64,000 nt of DNA from Bilabrum cf. latius. Taxonomy: Eukaryota; Bigyra: Bicosoecida; Bigyra; Bicosoecida. Both the position numbers and the translations under genes were made by a program. Under the pieces are notes generated by a model. It was given only the letters and a program-made list of their open reading frames with translations. It ran no database searches and was not told where the DNA came from. The stretch spans positions 2,788,387-2,852,386 of the forward strand of contig OZ237735.1 of assembly GCA_965178125.1 (NCBI GenBank), given 5' to 3'. Of the stretch, positions 20,894 to 32,819 are shown one piece after another. Every line of letters starts with the position of its first letter. Within the stretch, counting starts at the first letter, position 1.

Positions 20894-23800
20894 TCACTGC
20901 CCGCCCTGGCCCTTCTTGGCAGCCGCGTCCCTTGCAGCGGCCTGCAGCGCGTCGAAGCCCATGTCCTTGCGGTATTGTAGCCTCTCGCGGTCCGTGAGCC
21001 GGTCAGGGAGCCAGTTACCCGTGGATCCCCTGGGCCTGTGCCTGCTCCTGCTCTGCTCGAACACCCTATCCAAGTCACACGACTGCACCTCGCTGAAGAT
21101 GCGGTCGGGGTCCACCCTCCCCGCGCCCCCGTACTGCGAGTGCAGCTGCGACTCGAGCTGGGTGCCCCGGGCCCAGTTGGGGATGGGCTTCTTCTCCCTC
21201 CTCTCCTTCTCCTCGTCCGAGTCTTCGTCGTCCGAGCTCTCCTCCTTCTCGCTCATGTCGTAGTCCTGGTCATGGTCCTCGGGGCCACGGCCTGCCGATG
21301 GCACTGCACCAGCGGCGGAGGACGAGCTGCTGGACGCCGAGGCGGCCGCAGAGGAGGAGGAGGAAGACGAAGAAGAAGAAGAGGAGGAGGAGGCGGAGGC
21401 GGAGGCGCCCACTCGAGGGTAACCACTGGCCGGCGGGTCCGTGGCTGATGTGGTCGCCCCGGCCGATGCTCCTGCCATGGGCACTCTGCTGCGGGCCTTG
21501 CCAGCCGCACCCACGGCCACTGTGTTCGCTGCACCGCCTACGTGTGCGGTGGGAAGGCCCAGTGGCGCGACTGAATGCGGTGCGACCTGCTGGTCCGCGC
21601 TGCTAGGGGCCTGCGACAGCGAGGCCCCAGGGGTGGTTGCTGCGAACGAGGCCGATGACCCAGCGGCTTGCTGCTCCCTCTCCTGCTGCTCCCTTTCTTG
21701 CTGCTCCCTTTCTTGCTGCTCCCTCTCCTGCTGCTATTCCCTGCTTGCCGCTGCAGCCGCAGCAGCCTGCACGGCCCTCTGCGCAGCCACTTTCTCTTTG
21801 GCGCGCTGCGATGCCTGCGCCCGGGCCGCTTCCGCCCGCTGCCTGGCCTGCTTCGCCAGCCGCAGACGGTCCATCTTCCTGTGGTCCTCGGCGGCGCGCA
21901 GCCCCTCTTGCCTGGATTTAAGAGTCGTGTACGCGCTCTAGGGCACTCGTGGCGCCGTCTTTTTCTGCTCCATTGCCGTGCGCAGGCCCTGCACCACAGC
22001 GGCAGCCGCCCCAGCGCTTGCTGGAGACCGCTTAGGACCCCTGGCGTTGCCTCCAGAGGACTGAAGCATCTTCGAGCCCTTACCTCCGGAGCTCGAGCCA
22101 CCTGCCCCTTGCTCGTCTGACATGGGCTGCTGGCCGGCAGCAGCGGGGGCAGACACCGTGGACTGCGCCGCGCGCTGCTGCCTGGCCATGACCCGGGCCC
22201 GCACCTGCATCCTCATCTCGTGCGCCTCCCGCGCCACGGCGATGGAGTGAGGCGATGCCCCAGCAGGCGGGCGGAAGGGCTCCGGCTTGGAGGCCTCCGA
22301 GGCAGCCTGGCTGCGGGACCCCGTGTCTGCGCCAGATGAAGCAGTTCCAGTGTCGGGGCGGCTGGAGGCCTGCGTGCCGGGGGTCTGCTGCGCGGGCGCT
22401 GGCGAGTCCCACTGCGCGGGCCGCACTCTCTTCGGGACGACCATGTCGGCGAGGGAGGGGGCGGAGGGGGCTGCAGAGGAGGACGAGGACGAGGGCAAGG
22501 GCGAGGACGATGAAACCCCGTCAGGAACCTGAGGCGGAGCTGCTCGGCTCGGTGAAGGTGCATCTGCCGATTGTGGCTGGGCCGGCCCTGCAGCTATATC
22601 AGCCCAAGCGCCCGTGCTGGCAGAGTCTTCCTGCTCCTGCTCCTCCTCCTGCTCCTATCGCCGGTCCTGCTGGTCCTGCACACTCTCGCCACGACCAGTA
22701 GAAGCGCTCTCCTCTTGCACTTCGTCCTGCTCCACCTGCTCATCAGCCTACTCCACCGAGTCCTCCCCGGCACTCTCCTCATCCTTCTCGCCATCCGACT
22801 CTGCCCGTTGCTGATCGTGCAGACCACTCGAGGCGCTGCTGCTGGATCGCATTGCCTCAGACTAGCCAGCGATAGCGTCACTGGGATCACTAGCTCCAAG
22901 ATGTGCTTCCGCTGGCACTTGCTCACCCAAACCATCCTCCTCCTCCTCCTCCTCACCGCCACTGTGCCCATGTGCTTCGTCATCGCTACCAGCAGCTGCA
23001 AGTGATGATGCGGACGGCGATCTGCCACTAGCAGCCGGCTGTGCTGCGCTAGAAGGAGACGATGCGCCGCCCTGGCCAATAACAGCGTCGCTCTGGCCAT
23101 CTTCGCCCGCCTTTGCAGACTGGTTGGCAGATTTCCACTGCCGTTGCTCCTCGTCTACGGCCTCTCTGAGGAGCGCTTGAAGCTCTGCTTTGCGCGCCTT
23201 CGGTACTTTAATTCCACGTTTTTTCAGCTCTGCCTTTAGGTCAACAACGCGAAGAGAGTCTACGTCCACAGATTCAGGTCTCATCTGGACGTCCTCCGCC
23301 AGGCTTTCTTGAGCATTGCCCATGCCACCTTCGTCTTTGGCCTCTGTTCGGCTTCTCTTCGAGGATTTTGGATTGTCGCTCTCGATCTTTGAATCTGTCT
23401 CTTGGGGCGCAGCCTTGCTGGGCGAGGGGCCGGCAACAGCTTCGCTCGCGCCGCGCTGCCTCTTGCCAAGGCTACCACTGGGAGCGGACTACTGCTGAGC
23501 CGCCCCACCGTCATCATCTCTAAACTATGTTCTGCGAGAATTGGGCTGTGGCAGGCAAACAACAAACAGTTCTTTGCAGGCAGAATCCAGTTGTAGTTCT
23601 CGGTGCGGCGTCACCCTCACGGAAACAGGCTCGTCTTGATCGACTCCATACTGTGCGATAGCCACTGCATTGAATCTTCTGCTTGCTAAGCAGACGCTAT
23701 GATTTTACCTTCAGCCAGATCGGCAATCTTGGCAGCAGCTCCAGCGAACTGACGGAGTCCGAATGAAGCGGCCTTCGATTTAGTGCCTCGTGCTGCCACT

Positions 23801-23901
23801 TTCCCCTTCACGTCAGTTCTGTTCCTAGACGTGGAAGGTTTAAGTACAGTCGAAGCACCTGTTCTTGGCATTCTTGGAGGACGTCGAACTGTAGCCGCCA
23901 T
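20894..23901 (-). CDS. INCENP: INCENP, inner centromere protein of the chromosomal passenger complex
   Basis: Scaffold that binds and activates Aurora kinase. Exons are 23901..23621 and 23531..20894 (89-nt GTGAGG...CGCAG intron, phase 2), 972 residues, close to the human length. The C-terminal IN-box is clear (about residues 876-930): KKPIPNWARGTQLESQL followed by the acidic/hydrophobic stretch and RHRPRGSTGNW. Upstream is a Q/E/R repeat coiled coil. Near residues 181-216 is a SAP-like motif (LRVVDLKAELKKRGIKV), unusual for INCENP. Eight in-frame TAGs are read as Gln (21734, 21938, 22655, 22748, 22862, 23489, 23525, 23686); the one at 21734-21736 lies inside the Q/E/R repeat. Stop is TGA. Confidence 0.85.
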
Positions 23902-24083
23902 GGTATGGATGGGGATACTACAAACGGGTGCGAACTTCGAAACTCTGCATTTTCAAATATAGTGTGTACTTTCAAGAAGACCCTTAATTCGTAATTTATT
24001 CGAATTTACGGATTGAGAACTCTTCTGCTGTGTGCAATTCGCGGCTAAAATACTAGCAACTGAGTTATTCCTGGCATATACAC

Positions 24084-24669
24084 ATGCTTCGAGGGGCTAA
24101 ACCTCTCCAAATTTGCTGCACATCCCTCCCACGTCGGTTTCGCCTGCGGTGCGGCATCTCACACTTCTCCGTGGAATCGAAAGCTCGCGCCGATGGGAAA
24201 GGGACATTCTTGGTAACAACACGCAATGAAATTGCAAACCATGTCATTATTGACGAGATTGGTGAGAAGGGAAAACCGCTGTGACCAGACAGGATCTTGC
24301 TTGTGGTGGGATCTCCCACCAATTACTGCCCACATACACATATCCAGAGACGCAGGAACAGTGGCAGCTTCGCATGTGCGCACAAAAGACTTCTTTAAAG
24401 ACTTCTGGACCCTTCTTGCGAGTTTGTTTGGAGGCGAGTCCAGGTACTACACACACCTAGCGAATGAGTGCACGGAAGCAGCGGCAGACGCAATGGTAGA
24501 GCAGGCGAAGCGCCTCGGCGCGAACGGAGTCGTCGGAGCACGATTCGAGGTTGCGCAGACCATGAATAGGTTTGTCCTCGGTCTTCATACCACGGTGACG
24601 GCGTACGGCACCGCAGTCACGGTCCGGCGCGAAGAGGTTGGAGAGCCGCGAGACTTGCAGCGCAGATGA
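24084..24669 (+). CDS. YbjQ/UPF0145-family protein
   Basis: Exons 24084..24261 and 24356..24669 with a 94-nt GTGAGA...CGCAG intron (phase 1); 163 residues, TGA stop. The conserved core is FLVTTRNEIANHVIIDEIG followed by the fully typical DFFKDFWTLLASLFGGESRY and AMVEQAKRLGANGVVGARF, then AYGTAVTV. The family forms small pentameric beta-alpha barrels of unknown role and is widespread in bacteria. The first 33 residues (MLRGAKPLQICCTSLPRRF...) are basic with no acidic residue and look like a mitochondrial presequence. No in-frame TAG. Confidence 0.88.
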
Positions 24670-25986
24670 CCCAGTCGCTCCATCAGATCAGAAATGAAGC
24701 AAAGGTGTACCGCCATTTGCACCAGCATCGAGTTTAACGACCTGCGGGCGCAAAGAATGAAGCAGGGGTGAGGCCGAATTAGAACGATGTAAGAAGACGG
24801 CGAAGGCGCAGCCAAGCTAATAGCGCATAGCGAAGCAAAAGACAAATTTATGGATTCGGTCAGTGTAACTATGACGATTTCTTTCACGGCGACACGGGCA
24901 GGCCAAGGGCATGACGCCCGAGGCCCGCACGGCCGCTACACGAGACGTGCTGCGGAGCCGCCCTGTCAGTAACGGCGGAAGCTACAATTTTCTTCATTCC
25001 GAATCCTAAATTAAGCAATACCCAGCTAATCCAGCGCCTTGCGGCCTTGAGAGGGGTTCTGTCGGTGCACACTACGGGAAGCCTCGAGCCTCGGGGCACA
25101 CCGGAAAGCAACACGACATCATGCTACCCGGTGAATCTCACCTTCCCGGATAATACTCAGACGAACAAACTTCATTCCTGTCCAGCTTTGCATGCGGTAC
25201 CGCTGCTCCCACTGCGAGATATAATTTAGGGCGTCCTCTAGGGGCACAGCTGGGGGTCTCCTGAATCCGAAGCGCGATGCGGTGCTTCAGAGACAGTCGC
25301 CACCGCAATATTTACGATGGGCAGCAATTGTCCGGCCAAGGATACTCTGCGGTATATCTTCCGGCCTTTCTTGGGTAATGCTGCCGTAAAAGCCTTGCAC
25401 TCCTAATGGGGGCCGGGTGCAAATCGGGCTTACAATCTCACCGCGGAAGGAGATATGGTATTATCAGATACGAATAGCCATGGAAGAAATCTGCGATAAA
25501 ATGGACGTGCAGCATTTGCCAACGACGAGTGAAGCATTCATCAGTTGTTTGTTGACCGCACACCACACCGCGAACGGTGTACAACTATTGGGGACTTAGA
25601 ACGCGGTCACAAGGTTATTGTTACGGGAGATGCTATGCATGCTCGACCAGAAACGTTCCAAATGACCGCTGCCTGAAGAAAGTGCCCGGGTAAGGTACAG
25701 CACAGCTCTCTCCTCACAATCTGCAACCATGAAGATAGCTGTGCAGGGTAGACCAGCCAGAGAATGTCTTTATCCCTTCAAGTATAATGTTCCATGGCAA
25801 ACCCCTGCGTATCTTTCGGATGGAGACGGCAAGAGTGGCTACGAGCGGCGAGGAGTTCTGCCTAAATCTGCATTACTTATATGTAAGGTGTTATTATAAC
25901 ACCGGCCGAAGCATACGGCAACTTTCCACTTGTCGAGCGTATTCTGCTCGTTTTTGTGTCAAAACGTGCCTAGTTGTCGTATAAAT
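24670..25986. other. 1.3-kb intergenic region, no gene recognised
   Basis: This is the longest stretch without a confident gene before the subtelomere and is less GC-rich than its neighbours. With TAG as Gln a plus-strand frame is open from about 25417 to a TGA at about 25671, but the translation is unrecognisable. I looked for tRNA B boxes and spliceosomal snRNA motifs and saw none. A 17-bp palindrome lies at 25887-25903. Confidence 0.5.
25887..25903. repeat. 17-bp perfect palindrome upstream of pyruvate kinase
   Basis: GGTGTTAT-T-ATAACACC, 8-bp arms around one base, 83 bp upstream of the pyruvate kinase ATG. It could be a binding site for a dimeric regulator; this is inference only. Confidence 0.5.
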
Positions 25987-27810
25987 ATGATGAAATCTTT
26001 GTTGCGCTCACAAAGTACGAATTCCAGTCTCCGCATGGCCCAGATAAGAATGGCGCGACCCATGCGACAGTTCTCGCAACTTGCCGGCCACCTTGAGCTT
26101 GAACCTTGGGCGGACGTGTCAGTGGACAGGAAAACAAAAATCGTGGCAACCATTGGACCTGCTACGTTGCCGCATATTGAGGACGTAATTCGTGCCGGAG
26201 CAAGCGTGGCAAGGATCAACTGCTCACACGGTGATGTCTCTTACTACCGCAGTGTCGTCGGGAAAGTGCGATCTGCTGTAGACAGCATTCGCGAATAGTA
26301 GGGTGGGCACATAGACTTCACAGACGGCTGCCGGGAAGATACAGCTGCCATCGCTTTTGACACGAAAGGCCCGGAGATTCGAACGGGAATCTTCAGAAGT
26401 GACGTGGCTGAGGCCGCTCTACGAGCGGACGGCAAGGCGCCTGCCGATGATTCAGGCACCGACAAGTTGAAGCATGCATCCATTGGAAACCCGGAGCTGC
26501 ATGTACGCCGTGGGGACGAGGTTATTCTGACAACCGATGGGAGCTTGCGAGAGTTTGGGTCGCTTGATGGTGGAGTCTTCGTGGACTATCCGCAGCTGGT
26601 AGAGCAGGCCACTGAGGGCCAGCAGGTGTTTATTGATGATGGTCTGCTGGCTCTGAGGGTTGTATCTGTACTCCCCGGGCAGGACAAGGTCATTTGCCGC
26701 GCTGAGAACAGCGCCAAGCTGGGCGAGAGGAAGGGGGTGTCTCTGCCCGGGGTGGAGGTGCAGCTGCCTGCAGTGTCCGACAAGGACAGGGAGGACTTGA
26801 AGCTGGCCAAGGAGATGGGTGCTGACTTTGTCTTTGCCTCTTTCATCCGCAACGGGGAGCAGGTGCAGGAGATCTAGGACCTGCTCGGGCACGAGCTGGA
26901 CAGCCCCAAGGTGATCGCCAAGATCGAGAATAAGCAGGGAGTGGACAACTTCGAGGACATCCTGAGGCACTGCCACGGCGCCATGGTCGCGAGAGGGGAT
27001 CTAGCCGTGGAGATCGGGCTGGAGCGCGTGTTTGTAGCGCAGAAGAAGCTGATCGCGCAGTGCAACGTGGCTGGCAAGCCCGTCATTTGCGCCACGCAAA
27101 TGCTCGAGAGCATGACCTCCAACCCGAGGCCCACCCGCGCAGAGGTGGTGGACGTGGGCTCTGCCGTCATGGACGGCGCAGACGCGGTGATGCTCTCCGG
27201 TGAGACTGCCAAGGGCGCCTTCCCGGTTGAGGCAGTGCGCACCATGTCCACCGTGTGCCGAGTAGCGGAGAGAGCGGGGGCGGCCAAGGGCAGAGAGGGG
27301 TTCGCTCAGCTGCTGGCGGCCGTGCAGAGGAGGGAGGCGGAAGCAGAGGCAAAGAGAGAAGCTGCGGAGGGGCTGCTGCACATGCGGCGATCCTCCTCCT
27401 CCTCGTCCTCTAAGGGCGGCTTCGAGGGCCACCTGACGTCCACGGAGAGCCTGGCTGCGGCTGCCGTGCACACGGCGTACGAGCAGAGGAGGATCCGGTT
27501 CATCGCGGCCATGACGCTCTCGGGGAGCACGGCTGCGCTGCTGGCCAAGTACAGGCCAGGCGTGCCCGTGATCGCGCTGACGCCCAGCCCCGCGGCTGCC
27601 AGGCGGTTGCAGATGGTGTACGGCGTGCACGCGCTGCTCACGCCCCAGGGATCCTCTAGGGACGAGACTCTTCAGGTGGCCGTGGACGAGTGCCGTAGAA
27701 TGGGTCTGGTTGAGGATGGTGACCGATTCTTAGCATTGCTAGGGAAGCATTCTACTCACGTTGCTGGGGACGTCTCATCCATGCACGTGTTTGACACGGA
27801 CGGATTCTGA
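25987..27810 (+). CDS. PK: Pyruvate kinase
   Basis: Converts phosphoenolpyruvate and ADP to pyruvate and ATP. 607 residues, ATG 25987 to TGA, no intron. Motifs: [82 protein letters not shown] and [15 protein letters not shown]. Three in-frame TAGs: a pair at 26296-26301 between the N-terminal helices, and 26875-26877 in the helix just before DLLG, where other kinases have Arg, Lys or Gln. The N-terminus ([20 protein letters not shown]) is basic and could direct it to an organelle. A Ser-rich insertion lies in the C-terminal half before the allosteric domain. Confidence 0.95.
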
Positions 27811-27954
27811 AAATCGTATTTTGTAAAGTGTGGTTTTGTTGCGAGCCGTTGTAGTTGCGAAACCCTTTCCATACTGGTGGCTACGACCGGCAGACAATGA
27901 GCGCTGCGCGATGGAAGCAGTGAGATGTATAGTTTATTGCCAAATTCTCTTTGA

Positions 27955-30900
27955 ATGCGAATGGATCGCCTGGGAATCGACCGATTTTGGCGACTGCCGG
28001 TACCGCCTTCCAGTCTTAAAACGCACGAATCTCGCAGGAAACAAGAGGTTTCAAAGAGCCTCAAAGTGGAATCGGTATCCAAAACGCCTGGTCTAATTGA
28101 AAGTGCCAACCCAGAAAGATTTTCGATTGCAGGCACAGCTGCAACTCCCGCAGAGCTTACTGGGTGAGCGCACGCACTGTTCCTGCCAAACTCCTAAATG
28201 GGCATCAAATCATCGCGACTAGTGAGGCTAATTTCTCTCATCATATTTGCAGTACGCATCCGGAAGAGCAGTCCCCTGTGACTTCGTTTCCTCACAAGAA
28301 ACTGTCCTTTTCGGCTGCATTGAGCGCTGACACACCGGGCCCCAGCTCTCCAAGGACTGACCAGGTTAACGATCCGCTCGCAAGCGGGGTGAAGGTCATC
28401 AAGAGAAAGAGTGCAGTAGCTAGCGCTGCGACCTCCGCAACGGGTGCCCCTGGCGAGGATGCAATCGGGGGGGACCAGCGACTGCGCGTGTTTCTCCGAG
28501 TGCGGCCGCTGAGCGAGGACGAGCAGAAGAAGAACCCCGATGGGCCCGTGCTCGAAGTCCAGGACAAAGAAACTGTCGTGCTTCGGCCCCCGCCGGAAGC
28601 AGTAGCACAGAGCGATGTCAATGAGTTCAAGTTCGACGGCGTGTTCGGCCCAGACGCCTCGTAGCAGAAGGTGTACCAGGGGGCGCTCAAGCGCACGGTG
28701 CAGTCGGCGCTGCAGAAGGGGACATCCGGTCTGCTGTTTTGCTACGGCATGACCAATGCCGGAAAGACGTTCACCGTCCAGGGAACAGACGCGCGCCCCG
28801 GCCTGCTCCCTCGCGCGCTGCACCACATCTTCAAGGGGGTCGGGCAGCTGCACAGCAAGCAGCAGCAGGCCGAAGAAGATGCGGCTGCTGCGGGAGAAGC
28901 CGTGTCCGCCGGATCTGATGCAGCAGGTACCACCTGGTCGACGGAGGTGTCCTTCCTCGAGGTGCACAACGACAGGCTGTTCGACCTCCTGTCGGACCCG
29001 CTGGACCCGTCAACGGGCATGCCCAGGCCCAGGGCGGCGCTCACTGCCAAAGAGGGCAGGGACGGGCGGGTGCACGTGCGGGGCCTCCGCAGCGTGGTGG
29101 TACCCAGCCTGCAGCGGGCACTGGAGGTGATGAAGCAAGGGGGCTCCAACCGGGCCATGGCGGAGACCATGCTCAACGCAGATTCGAGCCGGTCACACGC
29201 GGTGTTTATCGTGAGCATCTACAAGCACAGGGCCGGAACTGGCGGAGACGCGGGCGAGGATGAGTCCAGCGAGGACAGCAAGCTGGCAGCAGGCAAGGGA
29301 AGGCCCAAGCGGGGGACTCGCAAGCCCGCAGTGCCCACCGCGAGCACTGCTCATGCGAGCCCCAGCGTGGAGCTGTGGTCGAGAGTCTGCATCGTGGATC
29401 TCGCGGGAAGCGAGCGCCAGGCCAGGACCAAGGCGAGTGGGGCGCGTCTGAGGGAAGCTGGCCGCATCAACACGTCACTGATGCACCTGATGCGCTGCTT
29501 GGAGATCATGCGCCACAACGCCAAGGCGCTTTCGAGCGGGCAGCCCGCGCCGAAGCTGCAGCACGTGCCGTTCCGAGCATCCAAGTTGACCCGGCTGTTG
29601 GCAGATTTCCTGGCAAGAGATGACGAAGACAGCAAGGGGCGCAGAGTCGGCGGTGGTGACGTGACGATGGTTGTGAACGCTTGCCCCAGCGCAGCCGATT
29701 ACGACGAGACGCTGCACGCTCTCAAATACGCCGCAGTGGCCAGGGAGGTCAAGATGGGGGCGGCGGCCGCGGGGCAGCAAGACCATCGCGCGCATGTTAA
29801 GGAACAAGCGGCGGCAGCTGACCAGTATGACGAGCACGGCAGGAGGCGGGGAGCTGCACGCCGCAAGAGGGAGGAGCAGGCCGCCAAGGAGAAGCAGCGC
29901 AGGGCCAAGGCTGCGGCTGGCAACCACAAGGCCGCTGGCAGAGCTGGGAAGGGAGAAAGGCGCAGGGGTGGCGGTGGAGGCAAGGGGGGAGTGGCCAGCA
30001 GCGCCGTGAAGGGCGAGACTGATGCGGCCGACGACACCGGCACTGCGCACGGGCAGCCAGCCTCGGCTACTCAGCCCAGGGGCAGTCTGGCGCAGGGCGA
30101 GGCACCCGAGGCAGGGACCCCGGCGAGCAGAAGCATGCAAAGCATGCCCGGGTCTGCTGCAACTGCTGCCTCGCCCGCCGCATCGGTGATGGGCGAGCTG
30201 GCGGCGGTGCGAGCTGAAAACGAGGCGCTGCTGGCGGCGCTGGAGGAGTCCGAGGAGCGGGCGGCCCAGCTAGAGGCCGAGGTGCGGGAAGAGGTGAGCC
30301 GCGAGATGGAGCAGCGCATCCAGGAGATCCAGGCAGAGGTCCGAAGGGGCCAGGAGGACGCGGAGAAGAGGGCCGAGGACAGGCTGAGGCGCATGCTGGC
30401 CGTGCAGCAGGCGCGCACCACTGGGAGAGCTGTGAGGAGCCGCCGCAGGACCGCAAGCGAGGCAGGGGAACAGATGGAGGAGGTAGAGGATGACGACACG
30501 CGCCGTGTGAGCAGCGCAGACACTGCCTCCACCCGCGACTTGGGCGACACAACCGATGATGGGGAGGAGGAGGACGACGACGATTCCGTCGCGAGTCTAG
30601 AGGAGGAGGACGGGCATGGCGACACTGGGACGGTGCGGGCCAGTGCCCTGAAGAGCGCCATGCGAGGAGCCGCCATGGCAGAGGAGAGGAGGGCAGCCCG
30701 GCGGTCCTCCATGCTCTCAGCGCTGAGCGGGACGCTCGCCAAAGTGGCTGCGGACGTGGCGGACGGGCTTGCAAGCGCCTCTGCCTCCACCAAGAAGGGG
30801 AGGCGGCACCTGCATGTGCCGAGGCGGTGCACTATTGGCACGCAGGCCACTCTGACTCCCGGTCGAGAGAGCGATGCGGACACGGCCGACCTGGAGGGCC

Positions 30901-32651
30901 CAGAGCGAGAGGTGAGGGAGCTGCGGCGGGCGGTGGCAGAGTGCGAGGCCGAAATGGAGCGCATGCGGCGGCGCTGGGAGGACGAGGTGAGCGAGTGGCA
31001 GGACAAGCTCGAGCAGGCGCACTTCGAGGCGGCCGAGCTGGAGCAGCTCAGGGCCACGGCAGAGACCAGGGCAGAGCAGCTAGAGCAACAGCTGCTCGGC
31101 GGCCCCGCGATTACAGGTGCCCGAGCGCAGGGCAAGGGCACTCCGGTTGGGCAGAGCACAGGCTTCGCTCGTGCTGCCATGGTGCACACGGCGGGGGCAG
31201 CGCTGCAGGGGGGGAGGCCAGGCGTGATGGGCACGCTGCACAATTACCTCGGTCCTCGAGCGGCGGGCATGACGGGCATGCAGACCGTGGCCATGGCCCT
31301 GTCGTCCAGCCTGGGTCATGGCCAGGTGCCCGTTGGGAGCGGTGCCTCTGCCCGGTAGGGGACGCAGACACCCAGGGCGGGGTCCCCGGCGGGTGCATCC
31401 GTCGCCACGGGCCGCAGTGCCGTGGTCGTGAACTCCACGGTGTTCGGATCGCCCGCTGCAGCCATGGCCGTGCTGCGCGGGGAGGGTGTGGAGGTGGACT
31501 CGCCTGACCAGCAAGAAGAGGAGCACGAGCACGAGCAGAATTGTGACGATGCGGCCAGCCAGGATGCTGGCGAGGACGGCGGCGACGAGGTGTCGGTCAG
31601 CGATCAGGCTACGGTAGAGGCAACGGACGAGGATGGCGCACCCTCTGGCGCAGAGCAAGACCTTGCTTCGGCTGCAGCCGCCCCGGCTGATGATGCCGAA
31701 GCAGACAGCGAGGAAGATGCAGGCAGCGAGGACGATGCTTCCGAGACTGAATTGGACTCTAGATCTGAGGCAGGGTCGTGCATTGGTGCTGACCAGGATG
31801 CCATGAATAGCGAATCTGCAGCAGGAGCGGCAGCATCAGCATCACCTGCGGGGTCTGAGGGCGGCGAGAGCGGAGTGGAGGAAGAGGGCCGTAATGATGG
31901 TGGCGAGCCAGAGGGTGCAGGTGAGCAAGATGACTCATCTGGTAGCGAGGATGAGGATGAGGATGGGGAGGCTTACGAGGAGGAGGAAGATGACGAGGAG
32001 GCCTACGAAGACGAGGAAGCGAGCGATGCCTCTCCCCGCAAGCAGCAAGTGGCTGTCCCCACCAGGCCAGCTCGAGCTGCCCGCAGAGCGAGGAAGCCCA
32101 CGTATGCGGACCGACCTAGGCCCAAGGGGCGAGGGCGAGCTGGGGCCGGAGCTGGGGTGCGGGGCACTGGTCTTGCGATGCCAGATTCTGAGAGCGACGA
32201 GGAGGAGGAGGGGGAGGAGGAGGATATGACGCAACCGGCGGGCAGGGGCAGGGGCAAGGGCAAGGGTTTCCGTCAGCGCGCAGCAGGTGTGCTGCAGCGC
32301 CATGCCGAAGAAGATGCCGAAGAGCAAGATCAAGAGGGGTTCGTTGATGGCCAGCTGGATGAATCCGATGCTGGGGCTGGTCAAGAGGACGATGCGGACG
32401 AGGAGAGAGAGGATGACTCGGGGGATGAAGAGGAGGAGGAGGAGGAAGAAGACTATGAAGAGGAGGATTCCGATGTGGAAATCGTGGAGAATGGTGCTGA
32501 TAGCGATGCCATGGATCGCAAACCTTTGGCTGAGGTGAGAGGGGGAAGGCCAGCAGGGGCTGCTGCAGAGGGAAAGCCTGCTGTGGCACAGGCGGGCGGA
32601 GCTGCTGGGCCGACTCCAATTGCCGCACGGGTGAGAAGGCGACGCCGCTGA
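27955..32651 (+). CDS. Kinesin-6 motor protein (KIF20/MKLP2-like)
   Basis: Plus-end microtubule motor of cytokinesis. Exons are 27955..28163 and 28253..32651 (89-nt GTGAGC...TTGCAG intron, phase 2), 1,535 residues, TGA stop. The motor spans about residues 146-570: RLRVFLRVRPLSEDE; P-loop YGMTNAGKTFTVQG, the N-x-GKT form typical of kinesin-6; NADSSRSHAVF (switch I); VDLAGSERQ (switch II); and VPFRASKLTRLL. DYDETLHALKYAAVAREV is close to the KIF20 family end. A Ser/Thr/Ala insertion sits before the switch II strand. Then follow a coiled coil, a Ser/Ala-rich region and a long acidic tail. TAG 28662-28664 falls on the conserved Gln before xxVY; TAG 31356-31358 joins the tail. It works with INCENP in other eukaryotes. 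Confidence 0.88.
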
Positions 32652-32819
32652 TTGGAAGAAGTATCGAATGTCTGTCGACTGGATAACGCTTAATCCCTAG
32701 TTTGAATCTCGCACGCTGCCCACTGGCAGTCACCAGAGCAGCAGTTCAGTGCACCAATCTCAGCTTGAGAATTTGCTTGCAACACAGACAAAGCAGTTCG
32801 CAGCATACATATATAGCAC

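Noticed and set aside
24884-25671. tRNA, snRNA or small coding genes in the 1.3-kb gap
   Set aside because: No B box, no U1/U2/U5/U6 hallmark and no protein-like translation that I trust.
25731-25902. Start of a DBR1-like protein (MKIAVQG)
   Set aside because: Only the first seven residues are suggestive; what follows does not resemble the metallophosphatase family.
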